Source: Oscheius dolichura
Lineage: Eukaryota > Nematoda > Chromadorea > Rhabditida > Rhabditidae
DNA: 64,000 nt
Reading direction: 5' to 3'
NCBI GenBank assembly: GCA_932521035.1
Contig: OW051497.1
Coordinates: forward strand, 11,284,001 to 11,348,000
A program made the position numbers and the translations under genes. The notes under the pieces were generated by a model. The model ran no database searches, was not told where the DNA came from, and saw nothing but the letters and a program-made list of their open reading frames with translations. Below, piece after piece: positions 54,701 through 64,000 of this stretch; positions within the stretch are counted from its first letter, which is position 1, and each line of letters starts with the position of its first letter.

Positions 54701-57700
54701 CCAATCAGATCGGTGAGTAAATTACTAATATTTATTATTAAATAAGTTAACACTGGCAAACTAAGCAGTGGTTTCGGTAACAAGCTCGAATACGGGTTCG
54801 GGCCATTCGGTGGTGTTTTCGATTTCAGGGGCGGGGATGGTCTCAGGCTGGGGAGCAACTTCGGGTTGAGGAGCAACTTCGGGCTGGGGAGCGACCTCTG
54901 GCTGAGGGGCGACTTCAGGAGCGGGAAGAACTTCGGCGTCAAAGGCGATCTGGGGAACAGCGGCGTTCTTCTGGGCAAGACGGATCTTGAGCTGCTGGAG
55001 AGCCTGTCTCTTCTTGCGTCCACCTCCGCATCCGCAGCATCCGCATCCGCATCCTAAAAAGAGAGGTGATTAGTGAAAAGAGATCCTATGAGCCGAGAAA
55101 GCGAAGATATAAACGAACCGCAGCAGCAAGGTCTGCAGCATGTGCAACAGCAAGTTCTAAAGAGGGAAAATTAGCAAGACTGGAGAGGGAGCTAACCTGC
55201 AACAGGTGCAGCATCGTTGGCAGCAGCAGCAGCATCTATAAATGGACAAGAGATTAAAAGGCAACGGTGGAGATTCTTACTTGGGTCTACAACAGCAGCA
55301 GCCACATCCTCCTCCGCAACCGCAGCAGCCTAAATGTTTTAGTATTATTGTAAAGGAAAGAGAACTAACCACAGCCTCCGCATCCACAGCAACCGCATCC
55401 TCCTCCTTGTCTCTTCACCCTGACTCCAGTTTCTCCGAGGGTATCAACAGCAGTAGTGGTAGCCATCGTTGTTTCCGCTAGGGCACGGTCTCCCACAGGG
55501 ACGGCCTTGCATTGGGAAAGGAGAACGAAGAGAAGGAAGGAAGCAGAAAGCTTGAGGAGGAAAGCCATTGGAGCGACTGATGGCAATGCCAGGAGCTGAC
55601 CGCTTATATACCTCTGGCCAGTGGTTCTGGCTATCAGACGCGGCTCTCCATATCCATGCGATATTTTTCACACCGTCCGGTCAGACTGTTTGATTTGGTG
55701 TCAAACGTCAGTGGCCTGCACTGGGAGCACGGAAACAATTCAGGAAATGAGCGAGAAACACAGACAAATAATGGGTTCCGGTTAAGCGTATGGTCAAAGA
55801 CCCGACGTGAAGTTCTCTCTCTCTCTTTCAGACATGGTAAACAGCAAAACGACGGCGGTGGTCAGCAGGCGGCTGTGCCGTTTGGGCGAAGAAGGACCAG
55901 ATTCCTATAGGATATTGGCAAAGCCGTTGAATACAGCTTCGGATAATGCTCTCCAGCGCTTTCTACAAGCTCAACGGTACTGTAATAAGGAAGAGGTGTA
56001 GGGGGATCTTTCCAGGCTGGATGTTCAACAGAGGTATGAGGATCTTTTCAACGAAGAATCTCAGGAGAAGCTAAGAGAATGGGAACGACTTCGATCCAAT
56101 GGAGTGCCCCACTCTGCCAGAAAGGTACAATCTTCTTACACTTTATCCAATTACCGTTTAGAATGAAATGAAGAGATTCATATTCGACGAGCAGTTAGAG
56201 GCTTACCGGAAACTTCGACACGAGTCTAAAGCCTCGAAACTTCTTCAAGCCGTCTTTCGGGGCATTACAACACAACATCAAATATATCCCGGGCTCGGAG
56301 AACAGAACTTCTTCGAATTTCTACTGGAGAATCCGTTCACTGATCCTGTTAACTGTGTGATAGAGATGGACTGTTCCGATCTGGAGTTAGTCCTATCGTA
56401 ACCTTTTAATTTTCTTTTAGAATTATAAGCGATAATGAAGAATGGGACTTCTATAAGAGGGTGAATGCCTTGCAAACTCCAATGGAGAAGGATCTTATCC
56501 GACCTATCAACAAACAGAAGGCAGAAGTGAGTTTGTAAGAATCTCTGATAGTCATCCTATAGATATTTCTCCGCCCTCATGAGTCTATCTACGTACCGTT
56601 CCTCTACACTTACAACGCAGTTACTCCTGCTAACAGCTCCCTTGATACAAAAGTCTTATTCCGTCGTTGGGACAATGGTCAGCCCTTGGCCATCTTGGAT
56701 TTGCTCATCTACAAAAGACCACCTGTAGTAAATAGAACAGTCAGAGTGTATCACGCAAGCAATTCTCAATGCACAAAGAGGATTGATGTTGATAAATTAC
56801 CTGGTACGCCTAATTTTAAAAGACAGTAATCTCTAGTTTAGAGGACAGAAGAGCTGTCTCTGTTAGAACGTCTGATCCAACTGCTAAAGTTTACTTGAGA
56901 CATAGGGGGGCAGGTCAAGACTTGATTGTCAGTTTGTTTTGTGGAGATCCAGGAAGTTCTCGGTCCATTCTTGTTCTTCTTTATGGCGACACACATTGTT
57001 ACAAGTAACTGCGGAGCTTATTTTCCCACAAAATTCTGTTTCAGGCTACTCTCTGTCTTTCATTTTGTCGTTCATTCAGTGGAAAGAGTCGAAATAAGAG
57101 CAACTCTTGGACAGACTTTGCGATTCAACATTGGACTGCTCAAGTAAGAACCACTGCCTTTATTTTATCTACACTACAATACGATCGCCTTGACGTAGAA
57201 TTACGGGGTCCACTGGGCGAAGTATTGTCTCGTCTTTCTATCATACGTGGTTGGCAGGTAAAGGTCCTTAGACGTGCAGTAGAGTTCACGCCAATCTTTG
57301 AAGCGACGATCCCAATAAGAAGGAGTAAGCCAGTAGGTATCAAGCGTTCGGTAGGGAATTAAGCCTTAATTGGCGAATAAATAAAGCAATCGAACAAAAA
57401 GTACCTAGAGCTTAGTGGTAGAGATAAAGTGGCGAGAAAGGATTAGTAGTACCATAGATGGCTGGCTGAAAAACAAAAGAAAGCTATTGGATATTAAGAT
57501 ATTAGGTACATTCCTCTATCACTTAGCCTATCTCTACTACTCCGCCCCCGGCTCAGTTAGACTACCCCCTACCTGCCTTGTACATAGACAGACCTCTTCC
57601 GAGAGAAGTGGAGAGCGAGTCCATCAGGTAGGATCTAAAAGGAGCAGTTATCTTCAGCTTTAAAGGAGGAAACCTGTAGGGAGTGTAGACGGAGTTCAGA

Positions 57701-59427
57701 TAGTTGGAGAAGGCAGAGTTTCCATAGCGGCGGTTATAGTAGGGGTAGTCGTAGTTATACCTATTATCATCAGAGGATAATACCCAAAAATCCTTACAAG
57801 TATCCCTTGTATCGGGTCCAGTAGTTGCTGTAAGAGTTCCAGTAGTAAGGATTGGGCAGGTAGTCGCTGTAGGAGTAGCGGCGACGGGGATAGTAGGAGC
57901 TGTACAATGGAGAGAAGTAGTAGTAGCGGTCGTACCAGTAATCGTCGTACTATATTTCTTATTTAATTAAAGTGAGAAGAAACCCACGAGGTCGTAGTCA
58001 CGACGGTAACGGTAGGGCGTGGTCTGGTAGACGGAATGCCACTGAGGCTTGTAGCGATCACTTGAGCGGAAGTATGAGGTAATGTCCGGTACCGAACGAG
58101 TGCGGACAAGCTAGGCAAAGTTTACTATCTGGGAATCCAATTTCTACCTGAGTGGGCCTGCTCAGGTCGTAGATTGAAGTTGACCTCGGCAGAGCTACGC
58201 TCCTAGAGCGGACTAGGGCATAGTCCGTCATGTCGCTGTAGCTGAATTATACTGGTCACAAGGAAAAGAGAAAGATGAAAGAAAGCGCTAACCCCAAGCT
58301 ACGGGGCACTCAGGTATCTTTTGCCAAGGGAAGAGCGCACCTCATGAGCGTGGGAGAGGCAGCTGGCAAAGCACAAAACAAAAATAAGACACAACACCTG
58401 CCAGCCGAAGAGGCGGACCAGGCGTGCCATGGGTCCCTTGATCAACAGATGATAACCGAAAATTGGGTGACAAACTGGATTGTATACTGAAAGTAAGGGA
58501 AAGGTTTCTTTGAAAGGGACAGACAGGGGCACAAACAACTTTCATCTTAAAAGCTTCGTCTGGGTTAGAAATAAGACAAGTATTACAAAACGGTATAATA
58601 AGGTTGACCATATCAATGAATATGATCTCTGATTTGTTCCGGTTAGTTCTCTTAACTATGCGATTCTGTTGTTATCTAAACATTCCCCAGGCACCTTCAA
58701 ATCGCGGAGGGTATAGTGTAATTCCTTGAACTTTACAGCGTGCGCTGAGGATCATATGAATCATTCACTTTTTTAGGAGAGAATCTGGCAACCAATTAAT
58801 AGAGATCTGTTCGGAGAATAGCAGCCTAAAGCCATATGCTGGCGATGCTCCACTTTTGGCAACATCTCCTCAAGTTACTGTGCCGATGAATTTTGTTCCA
58901 CAGACCATAGGTTAGCCCGTCACTGGTGCACAGAGATAAAAAAACTTTAGGAAGACGGCAATCCGTTGTTACGGCTGTGGATGCCGGATCACGACAACTC
59001 TTGCACGCTTGGCTCATCCTCACAAAAACATCGCAGCCAACGATTACGAGGCGCTATGAGTTGAAAGTCTCTCTCAGAGCTGAGAATGTTACATCCAAGG
59101 TATCAAAGCAATGAAAAACGCAAATATTTCTTCTTGTTTAGAAGTTACCAGTCCATAATGCCTACAGTATCCGCAGGCAGCTCCGTTTGTCGTCTTCTCG
59201 ACCAGAACTGCTGCACTTCGAGCGGGAAACGTTAGAATTGGAAGGAGGACAGACCAGTTCTGTTAATATCTTCTTCCTTAATGTGGTTCAAAAACCTGTT
59301 TGTATCGAGGTGACGGCCTTTTTCTTAGAGCTCAAACGTTCTTCAGATTCTCGTCTTCTTCCAAAACATTGAAACAGGCCAAACCGAGGACACCTTCGCT
59401 CTCAGCGTCACTTATGACTGGAGTTAA
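51775..59427 (+). CDS. nphp-4: Nephrocystin-4 (NPHP4), ciliary transition zone
   Basis: About 27 exons over 7.6 kb encode roughly 1,150-1,200 residues. NPHP4 is a scaffold of the ciliary transition zone in sensory neurons. The N-terminus MSSIHDWYSNFLARRCIP aligns with human MNDWHRIFTQNVLVPP. Later matches in order: RLDDSVLLIVEVVVD, KLKLHPGTPKVL (human RLRLYHGTPRAL), RIPGLV, ERRLRVGQ (human ERRLRVGV), NTNEIVLQFLAFKW with FFTTQFYRFP, FIEVWDANSLILLGTC, LLFIKMANIGHP, NFFEFLLENP and RRQLRLSSSRPELLHFERE. The end is FALSVTYDWS. Two introns are large (54713-55831 and 57144-58776) and each contains a gene on the other strand; the rest are mostly 30-45 nt. Confidence 0.93.
54761..55568 (-). CDS. Secreted Cys/Gly-rich protein with APQPEV repeats, nested
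   Basis: Five exons on the opposite strand, wholly inside an nphp-4 intron. The signal peptide is MAFLLKLSASFLLFVLLSQC. A propeptide-like stretch ends at the dibasic site VKRQ. Then come about 75 residues built almost only of Cys and Gly with a few Arg, Pro and Thr (GGGCGCCGCGGCGCCGC; CCCCCQRCCTCCRTCCC), with many CC and CxCC steps. A second cleavage site RKKRQ follows, then LQQLKIRLAQKNAAVPQI, four copies of VAPQPE(V/T) and an acidic end, LVTETTA. A TATA box precedes the ATG, and AATAAA follows the stop by about 25 bp. Introns are 38-64 nt. No named family; cuticle, sperm or metal binding are possible roles. Confidence 0.8.
55603..55610 (-). promoter_or_regulatory. TATA box of the nested Cys-rich gene
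   Basis: TATATAAG on the minus strand, 35 bp upstream of the ATG at 55568. It shows that the nested gene has its own promoter inside the nphp-4 intron. Confidence 0.65.
57201..58233 (-). CDS. Tyr/Arg-rich protein nested in an nphp-4 intron
   Basis: About seven exons on the minus strand, inside the largest nphp-4 intron, encode roughly 225 residues. The ATG at 58233 lies 10 bases after 'attcag'. There is no signal peptide. The N-terminus has two similar lines, VRSRSVALPRSTSIYDLSRP and VRTRSVPDITSYFRSSDRY. The centre is extremely aromatic (YDDYWYDRYYYFSPLYSSYY; RRRYSYSDYLPNPYYWNSY). Later parts include SYLMDSLSTSLGRGLSMYKA and DTYWLTPSYWDRRFKDWREL, ending RQYFAQWTP. Tyrosine is about one residue in five. 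I know no domain name for it; the RS(V/I)..(Y/P) lines look like repeated short binding motifs. Splice sites near 57370-57590 were chosen to keep frame and are the least sure part. Confidence 0.7.
58299..58430 (-). CDS. Possible small secreted peptide ORF
   Basis: A 43-codon frame, MARLVRLFGWQVLCLIFVLC and onward, looks like a signal peptide (cut near SCLSHA) followed by a short basic end with KR. It lies in the same nphp-4 intron, upstream of the Tyr-rich gene. No splice join to that gene keeps frame. There is no polyadenylation signal close by, so it could be chance. Confidence 0.22.
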   Translation of the reverse strand: MARLVRLFGWQVLCLIFVLCFASCLSHAHEVRSSLGKRYLSAP

Positions 59428-59564
59428 TCATTCCATTTCGCTTTCCTATCATATCACTTCTCGTCACATTTCTATGTAGAGAGTCATACACATGAATAGT
59501 TAAATCGCTCATTTATTGCTCGCTCGACTCAAATCGCATCGCTCTCTATTACAAAAAGATAAGA

Positions 59565-60690
59565 TTATTTGCCATAATTGGCCTGGGCATGTCCACCAGC
59601 GGAGTATCCTCCGGTTCCGGCAGAGTATCCAGCAGAAGGAGATCCAGCGCTGCTGTAGCTTCCCGGAGCTGAGCTCTGAGTGTCCTTGTTGTTACGGCTA
59701 GGGCAAGGACAGTAGGTAGCATCAGCGCCAACAGCTCCCCGTGTTCCCTCCTTCCCTTCTTCTCCGGAAAGTCCGCTGGCTCCCTAAATTCGAAAACCTC
59801 AATAGAAACATGAACGGCCGCTCACAGGGAATCCTTGAGGCCCGGCAGGTCCGGGGGGTCCGGAAGCTCCTTCGGGCCCATCCTTTCCTTGGTCGCCATC
59901 GTCACCAGGAGCTCCGATATCTCCGGGAGGTCCGCGGTGTCCTTTTCTGGGGATTGGCTGCTCAACATCATTGCCTTTAGCTCCAGGAGATCCCATCTTT
60001 CCGTCCTCTCCAGGAGCACCAGGAGGCCCCTAAAATAATAAGATTTTAATGGTATTCTCATTCATTCTTACCATAGGACCGGGTGTTCCGGGGTTTCCGT
60101 CGCTGCCGGAGTATCCAGGAGTACCTCTAGCTCCTCGCATTCCACGAACTCCAGGCTTTCCTCGTTCTCCAGCGGGTCCGGGCCTTCCAGTGGGGCAGGT
60201 AATGCACCCGTAGAAGGCAGCGTTCTGCCACTCGTCGGCGTCCTCTCCATCGTGGCCGTCAATGCCATCAAGTCCAGGATGGCCGTCGTGACCAGGAGCT
60301 CCGCGAGGACCAGCAGGTCCACGAGGACATCCTCCGGTTCCGTAGTCATCCTCACTGCGCCCATTTCCAGAAGAGCAACTGCAGGTGGGTCCTGCATTGA
60401 CTCCCTGAGCTTCGTATCCTCCATATCTTTCGGATCCTTGACGGCGTTGACGGGTAGAAGGGGTGGCGGCTCCAAGTCCTAACATTTGAGACCAAATGTC
60501 GTCACTTTGAGCCTAAGGAATCAATTATCTAAAAAGGAAAGGGGTTTACCTTAAATGTGCTCATCTCAGAGTCGAGTTCACTCCAGATGGACTGAACGTC
60601 GCTGTAGATGTTGTAGATGGCATAAAGAGAGACAACAAGTGTGAGTGAAGAGAAGGCTAGCGCCCCGGCTGTAGCCTTTGAGACGCTCAT
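59565..60690 (-). CDS. col: Cuticle collagen
   Basis: Four exons encode a nematode cuticle collagen of about 315 residues. The N-terminus has a signal-anchor ([20 protein letters not shown]), then [13 protein letters not shown] in homology box A. A subtilisin/furin site STRQRRQ follows, then the Cys cluster TCSCSSG. The Gly-X-Y parts are split by short breaks: [59 protein letters not shown]. The C-terminus has TYCPCPSRN and a Ser/Tyr/Gly tail ending AQANYGK. A TATA-like TTTATAAG lies at 60725-60732. It is a tandem paralogue of the collagen just upstream. Confidence 0.93.
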
Positions 60691-60724
60691 CACTGCGCTG
60701 CTGTCCCAATCACTGATTACCCTG

Positions 60725-60732
60725 CTTATAAA
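60725..60732 (-). promoter_or_regulatory. TATA box of the first collagen
   Basis: TTTATAAG on the minus strand, about 35 bp before the ATG at 60690. Confidence 0.55.
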
Positions 60733-60867
60733 CGGCAGTCGGGTCTTGTATCGGTAACGGGATTTCCTACGCTAACTGGTAATCATCGAGGCCAACATTC
60801 CATTACACCAAGATTAATACGGTCAGTTACGGAGATTGATCTACATTGTTAACACAATTTAATAATT

Positions 60868-62021
60868 TTATTTTCCGTAAGCTGTCTGTGGTGTTCCTCC
60901 CGCACTGTATTCACCAGCTCCTTTTGAATATCCATGAGCTGGTATTCTACTGATGTAAGTTCCCGGCGCATGCACTTTCGTCTGTATTGTTTCTCTTTGA
61001 GGGCATCCACAGTAAAGACCATCCGCTCCTCTTTTCCCTGGGGCTCCAACTTTTCCTTCATCACCAGGAATTCCAAATGCACCCTAAAACATTTACCGAA
61101 ATTACGCTTGGATACTTACAGCCAAGCCAGGTTCTCCAGGAGCCCCTGTCGGACCTTCCGGACCGTCAGGGCCATCTTCTCCTTGATCTTAATTTACATC
61201 ATTTGGCATTAATATTTGAGCAAAACCTCCTTCTTCTCCCGGCTGGCCAACTTCTCCAGGAGGCCCACGGTTTCCTTTCCTTGGGACGAGTTGCTCCAGA
61301 TCTTTTCCTTTGGCTCCCGGGGCACCCACAGTTCCATCCTCCCCAGGTGGCCCGGGAAGCCCGATAGGGCCAGGCATGCCTGGTTCCCCTTCCTTCCCAT
61401 GGCAAGATGACTTTCCTTTAGCTCCTCTCATTCCTCTGACACCTGGTTTGCCCTTCTCCCCTGGAGGCCCAATTTTTCCGGCTGGGCAAGTAATACATCC
61501 TCGGAAGGGTGCATTTTCCCAATCTTCGGCGTCTTCGCCATCTATTCTAAAAAATTACATTGGTGTGAATAAGATAAGAATAACGTGCCCATCAATTCCG
61601 TCCATTCCATCATACCCATCCAACCCAGGTGATCCTTCTCGCCCTTCTGGACCTGGCGAGCATCCTCCAGTTCCAAAATCGTCTTCTTCTCTTCCAATTC
61701 CCGACTGACAGCTGCAAATTGGTCCTGGATTCACCCCTTGCACTTCGTAGCCGCCATATCTCTCCACTCCTTGTCTTCGTTTCCTAGTTGAGGGGGTAGC
61801 CGCACCCAGTGCTATCATTTCATTCCATAATAGGTTACTGTGCCCCTACAAGGATGTTACAGACACAGAATAACTAAAACCTTGTAGCTGCTCATTTCAT
61901 TATCTAATTGAATCCAGATGTCCTGTATACTGACGTAGACATTGTAGAGACTGTAGAAGGAGAAAAGAAGAGTGACTGACGAGAGTGATAATGCGCATAA
62001 GGCCGCGTCAAAGGAGCGCAT
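60868..62021 (-). CDS. col: Cuticle collagen, tandem paralogue
   Basis: Six exons encode a protein parallel to its neighbour at 59565. The N-terminal anchor is LCALSLSSVTLLFSFYSLYN, followed by IWIQLDNEMSSYK, the processing site STRKRRQ, the Cys pair ICSCQSG, GREGSPGLDGYDGMDGIDG, CITCPAGKIGPPGEKGKPGV, GPIGLPGPPGEDGTVGAPGA and the end QTAYGK, with LYCGCPQR before it. The order of landmarks is the same, so the two arose by tandem duplication. One intron (61555-61590 area) keeps the Gly-X-Y phase only if it begins with GC rather than GT (GG|GCACGTT). A CATAAAAG element lies at 62050-62057. Confidence 0.92.
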
Positions 62022-62283
62022 AACTGTATCAACCTCAACTAATCCGCTGCTTTTATGGAGGACAGACAGGTTCTCGACTCTGTTTCCCTCCTCAACAGAC
62101 TGGTAATCAAGGATTTGACACTTTGAAACCTTTTAGATCTTTGATACATCACAACGGATAATATGATTAACGCGTCAAAAATATAGTTGAGGTTCCTTTT
62201 GCGTATCCGACAGCGATAAACTTTTTAGAGAAAGTTCTCGCCGCGATGACCCCATTCTGCTGTCAATTTTCTCCTAATACCTA
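62022..62283. promoter_or_regulatory. Divergent intergenic region, collagen/lipase
   Basis: 262 bp separate the collagen start (minus) and the lipase start (plus). It contains the collagen TATA-like element and no ORF. Confidence 0.5.
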
Positions 62284-64000
62284 ATGTGGCTGCTACTACT
62301 ACTGCCAATCGCAGTGCCGCAGTTCACTCCATTTCCCACCTTCCCTCCATTTCCTACATTCCCCACTTTTCCTACATTTCAAGGTTGGGTACTCTCTATA
62401 ATTCTTTATCTCTTTTCAGCACCTCCCTTTTTCCCAACTGTCGCTCCTATACAGCCTTTTTCTGTGCAACCTATACAACCTATATCCAATAGTATCAGTG
62501 ATGATATCCCTTTCAATAATACTGCAACCCTGCCTCCTATTACAATTGATCCCGAGGCTATTATGACAGTGGTAAGGAGTTATCCAACTAAAGAAGTATA
62601 TTATCGATTTATAGCCCGAAATAATTAGACATTGGAATTATACCGTGGAGATACATAATGTTGTAACCAAAGATGGCTATATTCTTCAACTACATAGAAT
62701 TCCGTACGGGAAAAGTTCGAAATTTCCGTTAATCACATAAGAATATTGCTTTAGAAGGTCCTGGTAAACATCCTCGCCCTCCAGTCTTCCTACAACACGG
62801 CCTCCTGTGTACAAGTTCCATCTGGCTTCTGAATCTACCACATCAGTCAGCTGGATTTGTCTTTGCTGATGCTGGATTCGACGTTTGGCTCGGGAACATG
62901 CGAGGAAATGTCTACTCAAAACAACATGTGTCGAAACACGTAACTGATCCAGCATTCTGGAGATTTTCTTGGCAAGAGATGGCTAAATATGATCTCCCAG
63001 CAATGATTGACTATGTTTTAAATGTAACCAACAGGTACCCTCCACTTCCTCCTAGCTTAAAATCTTCTTTCAGAGACGTGTTATATTATGTAGGTCACTC
63101 CCAGGGAACGTTGACTATGTTTGCGTTGCTTAGCGAACAGCCGGAATACAATAAGAAGATCAGGCAATTTCATGCTCTCGCCCCGGTGGCGAGGATGTCC
63201 CACGTACAGGGATTGTTCAAGTATTTGGGGCAGATCTACGAACAGTTCTCCGTGGGTTTTCTATGTTTTTTTTCTTGAAACAGCCGTTTTTAGCTTGTTT
63301 ACAGTTTCTTCGGTGATAACGAGTTCCTAACCAACAACATCTTTACAAGACTTTTGACCGATATTGTTTGTGACACAGCGGCCAGTAATCCGTTATGTGA
63401 GAACTTCATCTTTTCCCTGTCTGGGCCGAACAGCAACCAGTTTAACTCAGTAGGTCACTGAGTGAAAAGAAACGGGAAGGTTCTAGTCACGCATCGGTAT
63501 CTACCTCGCTCACAACCCGGCCGGAACTTCCACAAGAAATATGCTCCACTTTGCGCAGATGATCAAAAGCCGGCGGTTTGCTGCTTTCGACAGAGGACGA
63601 GAGGGAAATATTAAACTGTATGGACAGGTGGGACTACTTCAGTTATATTTTAAAGTCTTGTTCCAGCCAAATCCACCGGAGTACAGTCTAAGCAACGTGA
63701 CAGCTCCTCTCTACCTGTACTACTCTGATTATGACTGGTTGGCTAATGCAGCGGATGTGGAAACGTATCTCATGCGAGCTATTCCAAAGTCCACCCTTCG
63801 AGTAGCCATGAGACTAAAAGAATTTAATCATAACGATTTCCTATGGGGACTGAGAGCCCGAAAGGAGATATATGAAAGAATCGTCAATATTATCAAGTTG
63901 GATAACAGGAGACTGAGTATACAGCGGGAGATAAGCCAGGCGAAGGAGTCTGCGAAGGAATCCACGAATGAAACGACAGAGATCTCGATAAAAGCAGTGT
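62284..64000 (+). CDS. Acid lipase-like alpha/beta hydrolase, partial
   Basis: Eight or so exons; the 3' end is cut by the window edge. The signal peptide is [13 protein letters not shown], followed by an unusual stretch of [14 protein letters not shown] and a Thr/Pro-rich linker. The lipase part starts with [20 protein letters not shown], then the oxyanion-side motif [17 protein letters not shown], the nucleophile elbow [17 protein letters not shown], the acid in [16 protein letters not shown] and the histidine in [10 protein letters not shown]. So the Ser-Asp-His triad is complete. This is the gastric/lysosomal acid lipase family (lipl in C. elegans), which releases fatty acids from stored or endocytosed lipid. 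After the triad a Glu/Ser-rich tail ([16 protein letters not shown]) continues to the edge, longer than usual. Confidence 0.9.

Noticed and set aside
60068-60485. Alternate-frame ORFs over both collagens
   Set aside because: GC-rich Gly-X-Y coding keeps other frames open; only one frame has the Gly repeat.
1-64000. CRISPR arrays, bacterial operons, prophage or rRNA genes
   Set aside because: No regularly spaced repeats of the CRISPR type, no Shine-Dalgarno gene strings and no rRNA were seen; spliced genes with AATAAA signals mark the whole window as eukaryotic.

Overview
This window reads as nuclear DNA of a free-living-type (rhabditid-like) nematode. The evidence is: many introns of about 36-50 nt ending in TTTCAG or TTTTAG; 'tttcag' acceptors directly in front of start codons, as expected for spliced-leader trans-splicing; two cuticle collagens; and neighbours familiar from Caenorhabditis, such as the pair seip-1/jamp-1. 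Coding exons were assembled by eye from the raw sequence. Outer gene limits are usually firmer than individual splice sites.

Layout. 1-6.7 kb: a HIRAN-like relic, a small membrane protein with a PPPPY tail (1662-2243), and a soluble-looking fragment of a Cys-loop receptor (2467-3153). 7-15.8 kb: a second PPxY membrane protein, a CRAL-TRIO/GOLD lipid-transfer protein, a CHK-type kinase-like protein, lsm-5, an EB1 homologue and a short Cys-containing ORF. 15.8-21.8 kb: a gene-poor repeat block with a 109-bp inverted repeat, diverged tandem repeats, a minisatellite, a Helitron end and a mariner-type MITE. 21.8-27.2 kb: the LKB1/PAR-4 kinase, a small gene of unknown type and a four-finger C2H2 protein. 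29.7-33.4 kb: two more small membrane proteins, one with a tRNA-Ile gene in its intron, and an ERG4/ERG24 (DHCR7/LBR) sterol reductase. 34.5-36.6 kb: an Ly6-type GPI protein followed closely by a basic disordered protein. 37.6-43.9 kb: jamp-1, seip-1, crls-1 and dhrs-4. 44-48.7 kb: an aspartyl-protease fragment, a small membrane protein, and a TIR-bounded repeat holding a possible micropeptide gene. 48.7-59.4 kb: a lustrin-domain N/G/W-rich secreted protein, then nphp-4, whose two longest introns each hold an antisense gene. 59.5-64 kb: two cuticle collagens in tandem and a lysosomal-type lipase running off the end.

Themes. Endoplasmic reticulum and lipid genes are frequent (seipin, JAMP, sterol reductase, CRAL-TRIO, cardiolipin synthase, lipase), as are secreted or cuticle proteins (collagens, lustrin protein, Cys-rich protein). 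Small single-pass proteins with proline-rich PPxY-type tails recur, suggesting a lineage family of WW-domain ligands. The most unusual items are the truncated receptor, the two genes nested in nphp-4, the extreme Cys-rich protein and the intronic tRNA.
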